The notes: generated by a model not told the origin, from the letters alone. Positions 16,826 to 34,281 are shown, numbered from the stretch's first letter. The stretch: 64,000 nucleotides of DNA from Bradyrhizobium tropiciagri (GCF_001189845.1 NZ_LFLZ01000008.1:1-64000), one strand, 5' to 3'. A program made the numbers and translations.

Positions 16826-17779
16826 ATGGCCGATAAGGTCCTGGTCTATTCGCGCTTTCCCAAGGCCCAGCTGATCCGCTTCGGCGAGCGCTATGAGCTG
16901 CTCAACGCAGCCGGCAAGCGGCTGGACGAAGCGTTCCCGGCGGCCGAGCTTGCCGAGATCCGCGCCATGATCACCGCGGGCGGCACGGCGCTCGGCGCCG
17001 ACGCCATGGATCGGCTGCCGAAGCTCGGCGCGATCGTCTGCTACGGCACCGGCTATGACGGCGTCGATCTCGCCGCCGCCGCCAAACGCGGCATCGCGGT
17101 CGGCCATAGTCCCGGTGCCAATGCGGCATCGGTTGCCGACACGGCGGTGACCCTGATGCTGGCATCGGTGCGGCGTCTGCTGGTGGCCGACAACTATGTC
17201 CGCAGCGGTGACTGGGCCGGTGCAAAGCCATCGCCGATGATGCGGCCGCAGGCCGGCATGCGCGGCCGCAAGGTCGGCGTCTACGGCATGGGCGAGATCG
17301 GCCGCAAGATCGCGGGCCGCGCCGCCGCGTTCGAGACCGAGGTCGGCTATTTCAGCCGCTCGAAGCACGACGTGCCCTACCAGTATTTTCCGACGCTGGA
17401 GGCGCTCGCCGACTGGTGCAGCGTGCTCATGATCGCCGTACGTGCCGGAGCGGAGACCGAGCACGCAGTCAACGCCGATATCGTGCGTCGGCTCGGCAGC
17501 GACGGCTTTGTCGTCAACATCTCGCGCGGCTCGGTGATTGACGAAAAGGCGCTGGTCGCGGCGCTGACCGACGGGGTGATCGCCGGCGCTGGCCTCGACG
17601 TGTTCGCCCGGGAGCCGCATGCACCTGACGCGCTGACCGCGCTGCCGAACGTGGTGCTGTCTCCGCATCTCGGCGGCCACACGCTGGAATCGCATGTGGC
17701 GATGCAGGACTGCGTGCTCGCCAATCTCGATGCGTTCTTTGTCGGCACGCCGCTGCCGTATAAGGTGAGCGGCGCCTGA
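16826..17779 (+). CDS. D-isomer-specific 2-hydroxyacid dehydrogenase
   Basis: A 317-residue NAD(P)-dependent dehydrogenase. The Rossmann motif is VGVYGMGEIGRKI in the middle of the chain. The catalytic Arg is in NISRGSVID, the Glu in FAREPHAP and the His in SPHLGGH. It interconverts a 2-keto acid and a D-2-hydroxy acid; glyoxylate/hydroxypyruvate reductase-like substrates are plausible. The ATG follows CAGGAAACAACAAC. It is wedged between the L11 and L10 operons but isolated by a terminator and repeat upstream and by a hairpin and the rplJ promoter downstream. It is therefore probably an independent unit. Confidence 0.9.
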   Translation: MADKVLVYSRFPKAQLIRFGERYELLNAAGKRLDEAFPAAELAEIRAMITAGGTALGADAMDRLPKLGAIVCYGTGYDGVDLAAAAKRGIAVGHSPGANAASVADTAVTLMLASVRRLLVADNYVRSGDWAGAKPSPMMRPQAGMRGRKVGVYGMGEIGRKIAGRAAAFETEVGYFSRSKHDVPYQYFPTLEALADWCSVLMIAVRAGAETEHAVNADIVRRLGSDGFVVNISRGSVIDEKALVAALTDGVIAGAGLDVFAREPHAPDALTALPNVVLSPHLGGHTLESHVAMQDCVLANLDAFFVGTPLPYKVSGA

Positions 17780-17786
17780 GCGCCCG

Positions 17787-17808
17787 CCGGTTCCCGTCGT
17801 GGAACCGG
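17787..17808 (+). terminator. Hairpin after the dehydrogenase gene
   Basis: CCGGTTCC (17787-17794) pairs with GGAACCGG (17801-17808) around a 6-base loop, 8 bases after the stop codon. There is no T-run, so it may be a weak or Rho-assisted terminator. Confidence 0.45.
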
Positions 17809-17846
17809 TATCGGGCCGTCATATTAAACTGGTCCAATATTTGCTC

Positions 17847-17875
17847 TTGGCAAGTACGGCAGGACCGGCTACATA
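17847..17875 (+). promoter_or_regulatory. Probable rplJ-rplL promoter
   Basis: TTGGCA (17847-17852), a 17-base spacer and TACATA (17870-17875). It is the best housekeeping-type promoter in the 584-base gap before rplJ and would give a leader of nearly 500 bases. Confidence 0.55.
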
Positions 17876-18363
17876 GCGCCTTCCGGGCGTGCTGGCACTT
17901 GCTGGCATGTCCGTGCTCGCATTCCGAAAACCTGAGATGATAGGAGATCATTCCTTTCCGCATGCCCGCAAGGATGCTCGAAAGGAAGGAGACCCGTCGC
18001 CTCGGAGCGGAGTGAGAGCAGGGGCCTTCAGCGTGCTGAAGTGCCTCGATCCTGTCCAAGACTGCAGGCGCCCGCGAGAACTTCGTGTTTTCAACGGCTT
18101 AATCGCATAGCCTGCATAGACGGGTGAAGACCGGATTTTGCACTCCACGCCGCGGACTGTTCGCGGCTTGAGGGGCTGGTTTGGTTCGAACCTCGACAGC
18201 CCATGGCCGCAAGGCTCTGGGAGGGCAGGCTTCTAGATGTCGTCTTGCCCGGCATGTCCGAAGGGTCTTAGCAACCCTGACGGATCAGGTTTAGGGCGGG
18301 ACGATGGGTGCAACCCGGCGGTCCTGCCTTCGCGGAAAGGCCGCCAACCGGAAAGAGCTTGCT
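17876..18363 (+). promoter_or_regulatory. Long rplJ leader, candidate L10-leader RNA
   Basis: No coding gene is supported here. Several hairpins can be drawn, including CTTCAGCgtGCTGAAG near 18027 and CCGCGgactgttCGCGG near 18150. In other bacteria the L10(L12)4 complex binds the rplJ leader to regulate its own synthesis. The length and position fit, but I cannot confirm the kink-turn motif by eye. Confidence 0.4.
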
Positions 18364-18882
18364 GTGGAACGAGCGGCAAAAAAAGAGTCGGTCGAACAAC
18401 TTAACGAGGTCTTCAAGACCACGTCGGTTGCGATCGTTGCTCACTATTCCGGCCTCACCGTGGCCCAGATGCATAAGCTGCGCATGCAGATGAAGCAGGC
18501 GGGCGCATCGGTGAAGGTCTCGAAGAACCGTCTCGCCAAAATTGCTCTTGAAGGCACTGACGTCGCTGCCATCGGCTCCCTGCTGAAGGGACCGACCGTG
18601 ATCGCTACTTCGAACGATCCGGTTGCGGCGCCAAAGGTTGCCATCGAATTCGCCAAGGCGAACGAGAAGTTCGTCATCCTCGGCGGCTCGATGGGTAAAA
18701 CCGTCCTGAATGTCGACAGCGTGAAGGCGCTTGCCTCACTGCCGTCGCTCGACGAACTGCGCGGCAAGATCGTTGGCCTCATCGTGGCGCCGGCGACCAA
18801 GCTTGCTCAGCTCTCGAATGCGCCCGCGGCCAAGCTCGCGCGCGTCATTCAGGCTCATGCCTCAAAGGGCGAAGCGGCCTGA
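18364..18882 (+). CDS. rplJ: 50S ribosomal protein L10
   Basis: A 172-residue protein that anchors the L7/L12 stalk to 23S rRNA. The N-terminal RNA-binding domain contains [15 protein letters not shown] and [15 protein letters not shown]; the Ala-rich C-terminal helix binds L12 dimers. I choose the GTG at 18364 (MERAAKKES), which gives the usual length. A longer in-frame extension upstream is Arg/Cys-rich and not conserved. rplL follows after 52 bases. Confidence 0.95.
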   Translation: MERAAKKESVEQLNEVFKTTSVAIVAHYSGLTVAQMHKLRMQMKQAGASVKVSKNRLAKIALEGTDVAAIGSLLKGPTVIATSNDPVAAPKVAIEFAKANEKFVILGGSMGKTVLNVDSVKALASLPSLDELRGKIVGLIVAPATKLAQLSNAPAAKLARVIQAHASKGEAA

Positions 18883-18934
18883 CCCTTCGCTAATCTCAAA
18901 CCTGGTTCGAACCAAACGTTTAAGGAACTGAACA

Positions 18935-19312
18935 ATGGCTGATCTGCAGAAAATCGTCGACGACCTCTCGAGCCTCACCGTGCTCGAAGCGGCCGAACTC
19001 GCCAAGCTCCTCGAAGAAAAGTGGGGCGTGTCCGCCGCTGCCGCCGTTGCGGTTGCTGGCCCGGCTGCGGGCGGTGCTGCCGCTGCTCCGGCTGAAGAGA
19101 AGACCGACTTCACCGTCGTGCTGGCTGCTGCCGGCGACAAGAAGATCGAAGTCATCAAGGAAGTCCGCGCCATCACGGGCCTCGGCCTGAAGGAAGCCAA
19201 GGACCTCGTCGAAGGCGCTCCGAAGCCCGTCAAGGAAGGCGTCAACAAGGACGAAGCCGACAAGATCAAGGCCCAGCTCGAGAAGGCTGGCGCCAAGGTC
19301 GAGCTCAAGTAA
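18935..19312 (+). CDS. rplL: 50S ribosomal protein L7/L12
   Basis: A 125-residue stalk protein that recruits translation factors. It has the N-terminal dimer/L10-binding helix region, an Ala/Gly/Pro hinge (about residues 35-55), and the globular factor-binding domain. That domain includes [27 protein letters not shown] (in part). AGGAACTGAACA precedes the ATG. It is the last gene before the rpoB leader. Confidence 0.98.
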   Translation: MADLQKIVDDLSSLTVLEAAELAKLLEEKWGVSAAAAVAVAGPAAGGAAAAPAEEKTDFTVVLAAAGDKKIEVIKEVRAITGLGLKEAKDLVEGAPKPVKEGVNKDEADKIKAQLEKAGAKVELK

Positions 19313-19320
19313 TGCGCGAT

Positions 19321-19346
19321 CCGGGAGCGCCGCAGGGCGCTCCCGG
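19321..19346 (+). terminator. Strong hairpin between rplL and rpoB
   Basis: An 11-bp stem, CCGGGAGCGCC (19321-19331) with GGCGCTCCCGG (19336-19346). No T-run follows, so it may attenuate rather than end transcription. In many bacteria partial termination or RNA processing here sets the ratio of stalk proteins to RNA polymerase. Confidence 0.6.
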
Positions 19347-19754
19347 GCCATGCAAACGGCGTGCGACAGGTTGTCGCGTGGCGCGCCGGACACAAAAAAG
19401 TGTGGGGATCCGTGGACTTAACCCTCGAATCTCCTTTATTGCCATCCCATATAGGGTTGGCAGCGGAAAAACACGGTAGGCGGCGGGGGCGGCAGGGTCC
19501 CTGGCGGAAGCCGTTGGGAGACAGTCAGATTTCGGGCTTTTTCAGTCCGTAAAGCGGAGCGTTTGGACGAGCGGGTGCAGTGATGCGCCCCGCGCGTGTT
19601 TTGCGTTTTGGAGGTGGTTAGGGCCGGGACGGGGATTTAATTCCTGACTTTGCGCTTCGTTCCTTCGAGACGATTCGAAATTCAACCCGGGGGCCGACGG
19701 CAGTCGTGTCCCGGAAGGTTCGCCCCACAAAGGCGACGAAAATGAGAGGCCACG
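19347..19754 (+). other. rpoB leader, no gene seen
   Basis: About 400 bases without a supported gene. No clear promoter or riboswitch stood out. rpoBC may be read from the rplJ promoter through the hairpin at 19321-19346. Confidence 0.5.
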
Positions 19755-23944
<4,190 letters not shown>

Positions 23945-23999
23945 TGACTAAAACTCTCGAATTTGCTGCCGGTGACGATCGGCACGCGAGGAGAAGACC

Positions 24000-28205
<4,206 letters not shown>

Positions 28206-28233
28206 GCCTCCGCAAGACTACGGTAATGGCGAG

Positions 28234-28260
28234 AAGGCCGGCGTTTTGCCGGCCTTTTTG
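28234..28260 (+). terminator. Rho-independent terminator after rpoC
   Basis: AAGGCCGGC (28234-28242), loop GTTTT, GCCGGCCTT (28248-28256), then TTT. Confidence 0.9.
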
Positions 28261-28382
28261 CTGCTTTCTTTCCCTGCTGCGGTGCAGGGACGCAGTTTGT
28301 TCATCTTCCCTTCAGGCAAAAAAGTGCTTTTGCTAGGGTGACTTAGACCGGCCGTTTGGCTGCCGGCAGCGACGGAATCCAT

Positions 28383-30442
28383 ATGCTCGACTTGGCTATC
28401 GTAGGCGGCGGCCCCGGGGGGCTGATGAGCGCCTGGTATTTGAAGCGCAAACTCGGCGACCTCTGCCGGGTCACCATCTTCGAGGCGTCGAACCGCCTCG
28501 GCGGCAAGATCGTCACGCGCAAATTCGACAGCGCACCGGCAATGTACGAGGCCGGCGTTGCCGAGATCTACGACTACTCGATGACGGGACCCGACCCGCT
28601 GCGCGAGCTGATCCAGCATTTCGGCCTGCAGACGATCCCGATGGATGCCGAGCAGGTGCACCTCGACGCGAGTTGCTCGCCGACGTTCCGGGCATGCGCC
28701 GCAAATACGGCGCGAAGACCGCGGCCGCGATCGAGGCATTCCGCAAGCGTTGCGCCGAACTGGTGTCGCCGCACGAATATTACGAGGGCATCGGCGCCCA
28801 CGACAACGAACATCCGTGGGCCTACAAGACCGCCGAGCAGATCCTCGACGAAGAGGTCGAGGACGCGACGGCCAAGCGGTTCTTCAAGGTGATGGCGCGC
28901 TCGGACCTTGCGACCGAGAGCCACAACACCAACGGCCTCAACGCGCTGAAGAACTACGTGATGGATGTCGACGGCTATATCGGCCTGTATTCGATCCAGA
29001 ACGGCAACGAGCAGCTGATCGATTGCCTGCGCTCGGAGGTCAGCGCCGACATCCAGCTCAACCATCGCGTCCTCAAGGTCGGCAAGACCGCAACCGGCCG
29101 CTACCAGCTCAACATGATGAACGGCAAGGGGCCGGAGACGCGCGACTTCGACCTCGTGCTGGTCTGCCTGCCGCACTCCTGGCTCGCGACCATGCGCTGG
29201 GACGGCGAGCAGCTGCGCAAGTCGATGGTCAAGCACGTCGCCTATTTCGACCGGCCCGCGCACTATCTGCGCGTCTCGATCCTGTTCGACGAGCCGTTCT
29301 GGGGCGAGAAGATTCCCGGCGCCTGGTTCATGTCGGAGGCGTTCGGCGGCTGCTGCGTCTACAATGAGGGCGCGCGCCACGATGTCGGCAAGCACGGCGT
29401 GCTGAACTGGCTGATCGCCGGTTCCGACGCGCTCGCCTACGCCAATCTCAGCGACGAGGAACTGATCGACGCCGCGCTGAAGTCGTTGCCGGCCTCGCTC
29501 GGCGATGCGCGCGAACACTTCCTCGAGGGTAAGACCCACCGCTGGCTGTCGTCGGTCAACGCGCTGCCGGGCGGCCTGCCGGTGCGCGACGTCATGACCA
29601 ACCATCGTCCCGAGCCGAAGGAGCATCCCGGCCTCGTGGTGGTGGGCGACTATCTGTTCGATTCGACGCTGAACGGGCTGCTCGACTCCTCCGATGCCGC
29701 CACCGACATCGTCGTCACCGAGATGATGCGGCTGCGCCGCGCCCGCGCGCAGGACGAAGGCACGCTGTCCGACAAGATCGACCGCGCCTATTTCGACAAT
29801 TATCGCGGTGCCGGTCCCTACGGCGAAGTCTGGCGCAACTTCACCGACCCGGCCTATCTGACCGACCTGATCAAGACGGTCTGGGGCAGGGCGAAGGGCT
29901 ACAAGCTCTTGATCGCCGGCTCCGCCAGCGGCGAACTTGTCGGCGCGCTGCGCGAGCGCGGCATCGATGCCTGGGGCATCGAGAACAACCGCTACATCCA
30001 CGGCAAGACGCCAAGGGCGCTCAAGAAGTACAACAAGCTCGGCTCGATCGCCGACATGCCGTTCAAGGACAATGAGTTCGACTTCGTGTTCGAGACCTCG
30101 CTGTGCCATCTCGGCGAGAAGCAGGTCGTGCGCGGGGTGCGCGAGCTCAACCGCGTGGTCAAGACCGGCGTCGTGTTCGCGTCGGTGACCTCGGACATGG
30201 CGCCGGCGGTGATCGATCGCTACGACCTGCTGCGCGGCGTGAAGAAGCTCGGCACCTGGTGGGAATGGTCGGAACTGTTCTTCGGCAACGGCTTCGACCT
30301 GTCGATGCATCGCCGCGACTGCACCGATGCGCTGTGGACGTTGACGCTCGCCGCCAACAAGGGGCCGGGGCAGTGGTACGCCGACTCCGACAGCCTGCGC
30401 TATTCGTTCTTCGACAAGGTCGAGGCCGACCTCGACGACTAG
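28383..30442 (+). CDS. FAD-dependent amine-oxidase-like oxidoreductase fused to a methyltransferase domain (frameshifted in this sequence)
   Basis: 686 residues after one repair. The N-terminal flavin domain has the dinucleotide motif IVGGGPGG (residues 6-13), the EASNRLGGKI strand and a late FAD motif, VVGDYLFDSTLNG. This is the protoporphyrinogen-/amine-oxidase fold. From about residue 480 a class I SAM methyltransferase-like domain follows: motif I LLIAGSASGEL near 508-518, an acidic strand end (GIEN), then MPFKDNEFDFVF. The frame breaks near 28668: CTCGACGCGAGTTG should be CTCGACGGCGAGTTG (LDGEL). The ATG at 28383 begins the Rossmann strand directly. The gene is flanked by the rpoC terminator and by an ABC exporter gene on the same strand. 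The product probably oxidises and methylates one small molecule or lipid; the substrate is unknown. Confidence 0.82.
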
Positions 30443-30475
30443 CGACAACGGCCAGCGGCAAGACGCGCAGGATCC

Positions 30476-30500
30476 GGCGCAAGGCGATCGGCCTTGCGCC
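30476..30500 (+). terminator. Hairpin between the fusion gene and the ABC exporter
   Basis: GGCGCAAGG (30476-30484) pairs perfectly with CCTTGCGCC (30492-30500) across a 7-base loop, 34 bases after the stop codon. There is no T-run, so it may be a weak terminator or an mRNA stabiliser. The rest of this 238-base gap holds no gene. Confidence 0.45.
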
Positions 30501-30680
30501 AACCAATTGTCGAACGACGGCCGTGCTGTGATCCCGAATCCACGGAACGGTGCCGCTGCGCGTCGCGCTGTTCCAAACGCTTTGCCGAATTCTCCGTGAT
30601 CGCATAGAATTGCAGCCGCAGCGTTGTCAGCTGCGGTTTCGATTTGCGGTCATGCCGGCCGTGGAGCATCGGTTGGTTTC

Positions 30681-32747
30681 ATGGCGCCAAGACCTCCTGC
30701 ATCAAGACCTCCTGCATCAGACGATCCGACGAGATCGGCGGCCGACGATCCCGAGCTGAAGAAGAAGCCGGCGCCGGTGGCCGGTCCGCCTGCGGCGGCA
30801 GCCCCCGCGAAGCCCGCCGCGGCACCGGCCGACGACGAAGATGAGGACGACGAGGAGGAGGACGAGTTCGAGCTTGACGATGATGATGACGAGGATCTCG
30901 TCGTCTTCACCGCCAAGGAAGCCGCCGGCGCGCTGTCGACGATCTATGGCTTCATCAGGCCGATCCTGACCAACTACAAGAAGCCGCTCGCGTTCGTCAC
31001 CATCGGCGTGCTGGTCGAGACGTTGTTCAACGTCATCATGCCGCTCAGCCTGAAATTCCTGATCGACGACGCGCTCGGCGAGGAGGATTTCCAGGCGCTC
31101 TACAAGATCCTCGGCGTGCTTGCGGTCGCCGGCATCGTCACCTCGATCATCGCGGTCTGGTACGAGCGCTGGGATGCGCGGCTCGGCGCCGGCATCATCG
31201 CCGACGTCCGGACGCGGATCTTCGAGCACGTCCAGAACCTGCCCTCGGCCTATTTCGCGCGCACCAAGCGCGGCGAGATCCTGTCGCGCTTCTCGATCGA
31301 CCTGTCGGCCTTCGAGGGCTCGGTCAAGACCTTCGCCAACAGCGCGGCGCTGCCGGGCTTCGAGTTGATCGCCGGCATCATCCTGATGCTGTTCCTCAAC
31401 TGGCAGCTGGCCGCGGTCGCCCTGCTGGTGTTTCCGATCACGCTGATCGGGCCGCGCATCCTGACGCCGAAGGCGGTGCAGGCCAATTACGAGCAGAAGC
31501 AGAACGAAGCCGCGCTGCTCGGAACCGTGCAAGAGAATGTCGCCGCGCAGGCGGTGGTGAAGGCGTTCAACCTGCAGCGCCGGGCGCTCGGCTGGTTCAC
31601 GCTGCGCAACCGCGACGTCCGGGCCAAGGCCGCCTCGGCCATGTTCCTGTCGACCATGGTGGAGCGCACGGTCACCATCGCGGTGCTGCTGCTCCACCTC
31701 GTGGTGCTGGCGATCGGCGCCTATCTCGCCACCAAGGGGCAGATCACGGTCGGCACCTTCGTGACCTTCGAGAGCGCGTTCTGGGAGGTGTCGTACAACA
31801 TCGCCCATCTCATGCATTTCATCCCGGTGTCGATCTCGTCGGCGGCGGCGGTGCGGCACATCCAGGAACTGCTCGACGAGCCGACCCGCGGTGCCGACCG
31901 TCCGGGTGCGCCGGATCTGCCGCGGATCACCAACGATATCTCGTTCGAGCGCGTCACCTTCCAGTATGAGGGGGCGGAGACGCCGGTGCTGGACAATCTC
32001 AGCCTCAAGCTCAATGCCGGCAAGAGCATTGCGATCGTGGGTCCCAGCGGCTCCGGCAAGAGCACGCTGATCAACCTGATCCTGCGGCTCTACGTGCCGG
32101 ATGAGGGCCGCGTCGCCATCGACGGCGTCGATATCCGTCGGGTGACGCGCGAGTCGCTGCGGGCGAACATGGCGGTCGTGTTCCAGGAGAACATGCTGTT
32201 CAACATGTCGATCCGCGAGAACATCCGGCTCGGCAAGGAAGGGGCCACGGACGCGGAGGTCGAGGACGCCGCGAAGAAAGCCGAGATCCATCGCTACATC
32301 ATGAGCCTGCCGCAGCGCTACGATACGTCGGTCGGCGAACGCGGCGATACCTTGTCCGGCGGCCAGCGCCAGCGCATCGCGATCGCGCGCGCGCTGATCC
32401 GCAATCCATCCGTGCTGCTGCTCGACGAGGCGACCTCAGCGCTGGACCAGACGACGGAGGCCGCGATCAACCGCACGCTGCTCAAGGTCGCGGAGGGCCG
32501 CACCATGATCTGGTCGACGCACCGCCTGACCTCGGTGGTCGAGATGGACGAGATCATCGTGATCTCAGGCGGCAGGGCGATCGAACGCGGCTCGCACGAG
32601 GAGCTGCTGTCCCGGAACGGCGTCTACCGCAAGCTGTGGGACGACCAGGGACATGTGCATCACGATGCGGACGACGAAGACGACGACGCGGACGATGACG
32701 ACGAGGATGAAGACGACGAGGATGAGGACGAAGACGAGGAGGCGTGA
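30681..32747 (+). CDS. ABC exporter (fused membrane and ATPase domains) with acidic N- and C-terminal tails
   Basis: 688 residues. A Pro/Ala-rich N-terminus leads into an Asp/Glu-rich stretch (about 51-74). A six-helix ABC exporter membrane domain follows (about 90-380), then the ATPase: Walker A GPSGSGKS at 454-461, signature LSGGQ from 558, Walker B LLLDE at about 579-583, and a switch His in STHR. After HVHH, the last 25 or so residues are nearly all Asp/Glu. It should work as a homodimer exporting lipids, peptides or other hydrophobic molecules. The ATG at 30681 has only a weak ribosome site. It shares strand and neighbourhood with the oxidoreductase-methyltransferase gene, whose product it might export. 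The acidic tails are unusual for the family. Confidence 0.88.
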   Translation: MAPRPPASRPPASDDPTRSAADDPELKKKPAPVAGPPAAAAPAKPAAAPADDEDEDDEEEDEFELDDDDDEDLVVFTAKEAAGALSTIYGFIRPILTNYKKPLAFVTIGVLVETLFNVIMPLSLKFLIDDALGEEDFQALYKILGVLAVAGIVTSIIAVWYERWDARLGAGIIADVRTRIFEHVQNLPSAYFARTKRGEILSRFSIDLSAFEGSVKTFANSAALPGFELIAGIILMLFLNWQLAAVALLVFPITLIGPRILTPKAVQANYEQKQNEAALLGTVQENVAAQAVVKAFNLQRRALGWFTLRNRDVRAKAASAMFLSTMVERTVTIAVLLLHLVVLAIGAYLATKGQITVGTFVTFESAFWEVSYNIAHLMHFIPVSISSAAAVRHIQELLDEPTRGADRPGAPDLPRITNDISFERVTFQYEGAETPVLDNLSLKLNAGKSIAIVGPSGSGKSTLINLILRLYVPDEGRVAIDGVDIRRVTRESLRANMAVVFQENMLFNMSIRENIRLGKEGATDAEVEDAAKKAEIHRYIMSLPQRYDTSVGERGDTLSGGQRQRIAIARALIRNPSVLLLDEATSALDQTTEAAINRTLLKVAEGRTMIWSTHRLTSVVEMDEIIVISGGRAIERGSHEELLSRNGVYRKLWDDQGHVHHDADDEDDDADDDDEDEDDEDEDEDEEA
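30689..30718 (+). repeat. 15-bp tandem duplication inside a coding region
   Basis: AAGACCTCCTGCATC occurs twice in direct succession near the 5' end of the ABC exporter gene and encodes a repeated RPPAS. It is in frame, so it only lengthens the disordered N-terminus. Confidence 0.85.
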
Positions 32748-32780
32748 CGCCCGCGCCTCGCGGCTCGTGACCTCCGGCCG

Positions 32781-33989
32781 CTACGCCCTGTCCGCCGCCT
32801 GCGGACGTTGCCGGAACTGATTGGCCGTCCGTGTCGCCGAGGCCGCCTGCGGGCGGTGCAGACGGCGCAGCGAGCCGCGGCCGAGATAGCCGAGGAAGCG
32901 CGCCCAGCGCTGGGCCTGCCAATAGGGTCCGCTGCCGATCGATACCTCACGGAAGCTGAAGGCCTTGGCGTTCGACCAGGCGTCGCATTCCGTCTTCACC
33001 GGATCGTCGTAGAACGCGGTGATCTTCTCCTCGCCCATGCCGTCGGTGGCAAGCCAGGCCGGGATGTGGACGTTGCAGAGCTGGGACACGTCGGTGAACA
33101 CCTTGTCGGTCCCGGTGCCGGTGACCGGGCAGGTGCTGGCGAAAGCATCGCCGACCAGGACGACGCCGGCCTGCCGATAGCCGGTGCTGACATAGACGTC
33201 GGCGGGCCGGACCTTGATGTCGCCGGCGACACCGAATTCGCCGGTGAGCCGGCGCAGCCGCGGCAGCGCGGCGTTCAGCGTCTCGACCGGATTGCGCCGC
33301 ATCGTCCGCAGCCAGGGATCGTCGGCCTGGCGGTAGGTGAAGAGGTTGGCGCGCATCCGGTTTCCGATCGGAAACAGCGTGATGTAGGGGATGAGGTCGC
33401 TCGGCCGCTCCGAGAAATAAGTCATGGCCGCGAACGGGAAGGCGGGGCGGCCGATGGGGACGAAATCGAAGCCGAGCGAGATCGAGTGGCAGTGGCTGGT
33501 GACCCGCCGCTCGATGCCGAGCATCCGGCGCAGCCCGACGTTCAGGCCGTTGGCGAGCACCACGAGGCGCGCCGAGATCTCCTCGCCGCTGGAAAGCACG
33601 AGCTTCTGCCGTTCGGAGCTGGTCGCGACGTCGACGACCTTGTCGCAGATGAATTCCGCCGGCCTCGCGATTTCGTCCCGAATCGCGGTGATCAGCGCGT
33701 CGTACATGATGCCGTACTGCCGGCTCGGCTGCCGGTCGAGCAGATGGCCGAATCGCGCGATCCAGTTCTCGCCGTCCAGCGTCGCCGAGCGGAGCACCGA
33801 TTCGGCAAGGCCGGTCCGGGCGAATCGCTCGAGCTGGAGGTCGCCGCCGATCTTTTCGACGCGGAAATCGAACGGATAGACCCGGTGCGGGTCGATCAGC
33901 ACGGTCGGTATTCCGGCACGGCCGAGCATGGCGGCGGCGATCGAGCCCGCCAGACCTCCGCCGATGATCGCGATGTCGGTGTACCGCAT
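32781..33989 (-). CDS. FAD-dependent oxidoreductase (monooxygenase/halogenase-like)
   Basis: 402 residues. The N-terminal FAD motif is IIGGGLAGSIAAAML (residues 8-22). The second FAD motif is VVLVGDAFASTCPVTGTG, typical of the hydroxylase/geranylgeranyl-reductase/halogenase fold. No halogenase WxWxIP motif was seen, so a hydroxylase or reductase is more likely. The ATG opposite 33987-33989 begins the Rossmann fold directly. It is convergent with the ABC exporter gene (33 bases apart). Its upstream region, shared with the str operon, contains a 24-bp AT-rich palindrome. Confidence 0.83.
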   Translation of the reverse strand: MRYTDIAIIGGGLAGSIAAAMLGRAGIPTVLIDPHRVYPFDFRVEKIGGDLQLERFARTGLAESVLRSATLDGENWIARFGHLLDRQPSRQYGIMYDALITAIRDEIARPAEFICDKVVDVATSSERQKLVLSSGEEISARLVVLANGLNVGLRRMLGIERRVTSHCHSISLGFDFVPIGRPAFPFAAMTYFSERPSDLIPYITLFPIGNRMRANLFTYRQADDPWLRTMRRNPVETLNAALPRLRRLTGEFGVAGDIKVRPADVYVSTGYRQAGVVLVGDAFASTCPVTGTGTDKVFTDVSQLCNVHIPAWLATDGMGEEKITAFYDDPVKTECDAWSNAKAFSFREVSIGSGPYWQAQRWARFLGYLGRGSLRRLHRPQAASATRTANQFRQRPQAADRA

Positions 33990-34096
33990 GAGAGCTTCCG
34001 TGGCCGTAGATCGCGATTTTTGCGCTGCGAATGGCAAATAAAGGCTTAGTTTCGAAATTTGCCTTCAGGCCGAAACTGGAGAGAATTGTTTCTATT

Positions 34097-34120
34097 CATA
34101 TTTTATCCGGATGAAATATG
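34097..34120. promoter_or_regulatory. 24-bp palindrome upstream of the flavoprotein gene
   Basis: The left half is CATATTTTATCC and the right half GGATGAAATATG. They are complementary at all but one of the 12 positions. The site is AT-rich within GC-rich DNA and lies 108 bases upstream of the divergent flavoprotein start, a good place for an operator. The cognate regulator is not in the window. Confidence 0.6.
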
Positions 34121-34254
34121 GGTCCGCTGCCGTGCCGACGATTCGGATTGGGGCGAGGGGAGGCATTGACGCTGTCACATTTCGCCGCCCGGCGGGCGTC
34201 GGCGAAATGCGAAATCCGCAAGCGGCAGAGGCGTTTCTTTGCTTGTCGTTTTGC

Positions 34255-34281
34255 TTGACTTCACTATCTCTCGATTATACA
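34255..34281 (+). promoter_or_regulatory. Probable str-operon (rpsL) promoter
   Basis: TTGACT (34255-34260, or CTTGAC one base earlier) and TATACA (34276-34281) with 15-16 bases between. It is the best promoter-like sequence in the 701-base gap before rpsL and would give a leader of about 400 bases. Confidence 0.65.

Noticed and set aside
17889..18110. 73-residue open frame in the rplJ leader
   Set aside because: No ribosome site, mixed composition and no recognisable family; better explained as untranslated leader.
32781..33989. Tryptophan halogenase
   Set aside because: FAD motifs fit the superfamily, but the WxWxIP halogenase motif was not found.
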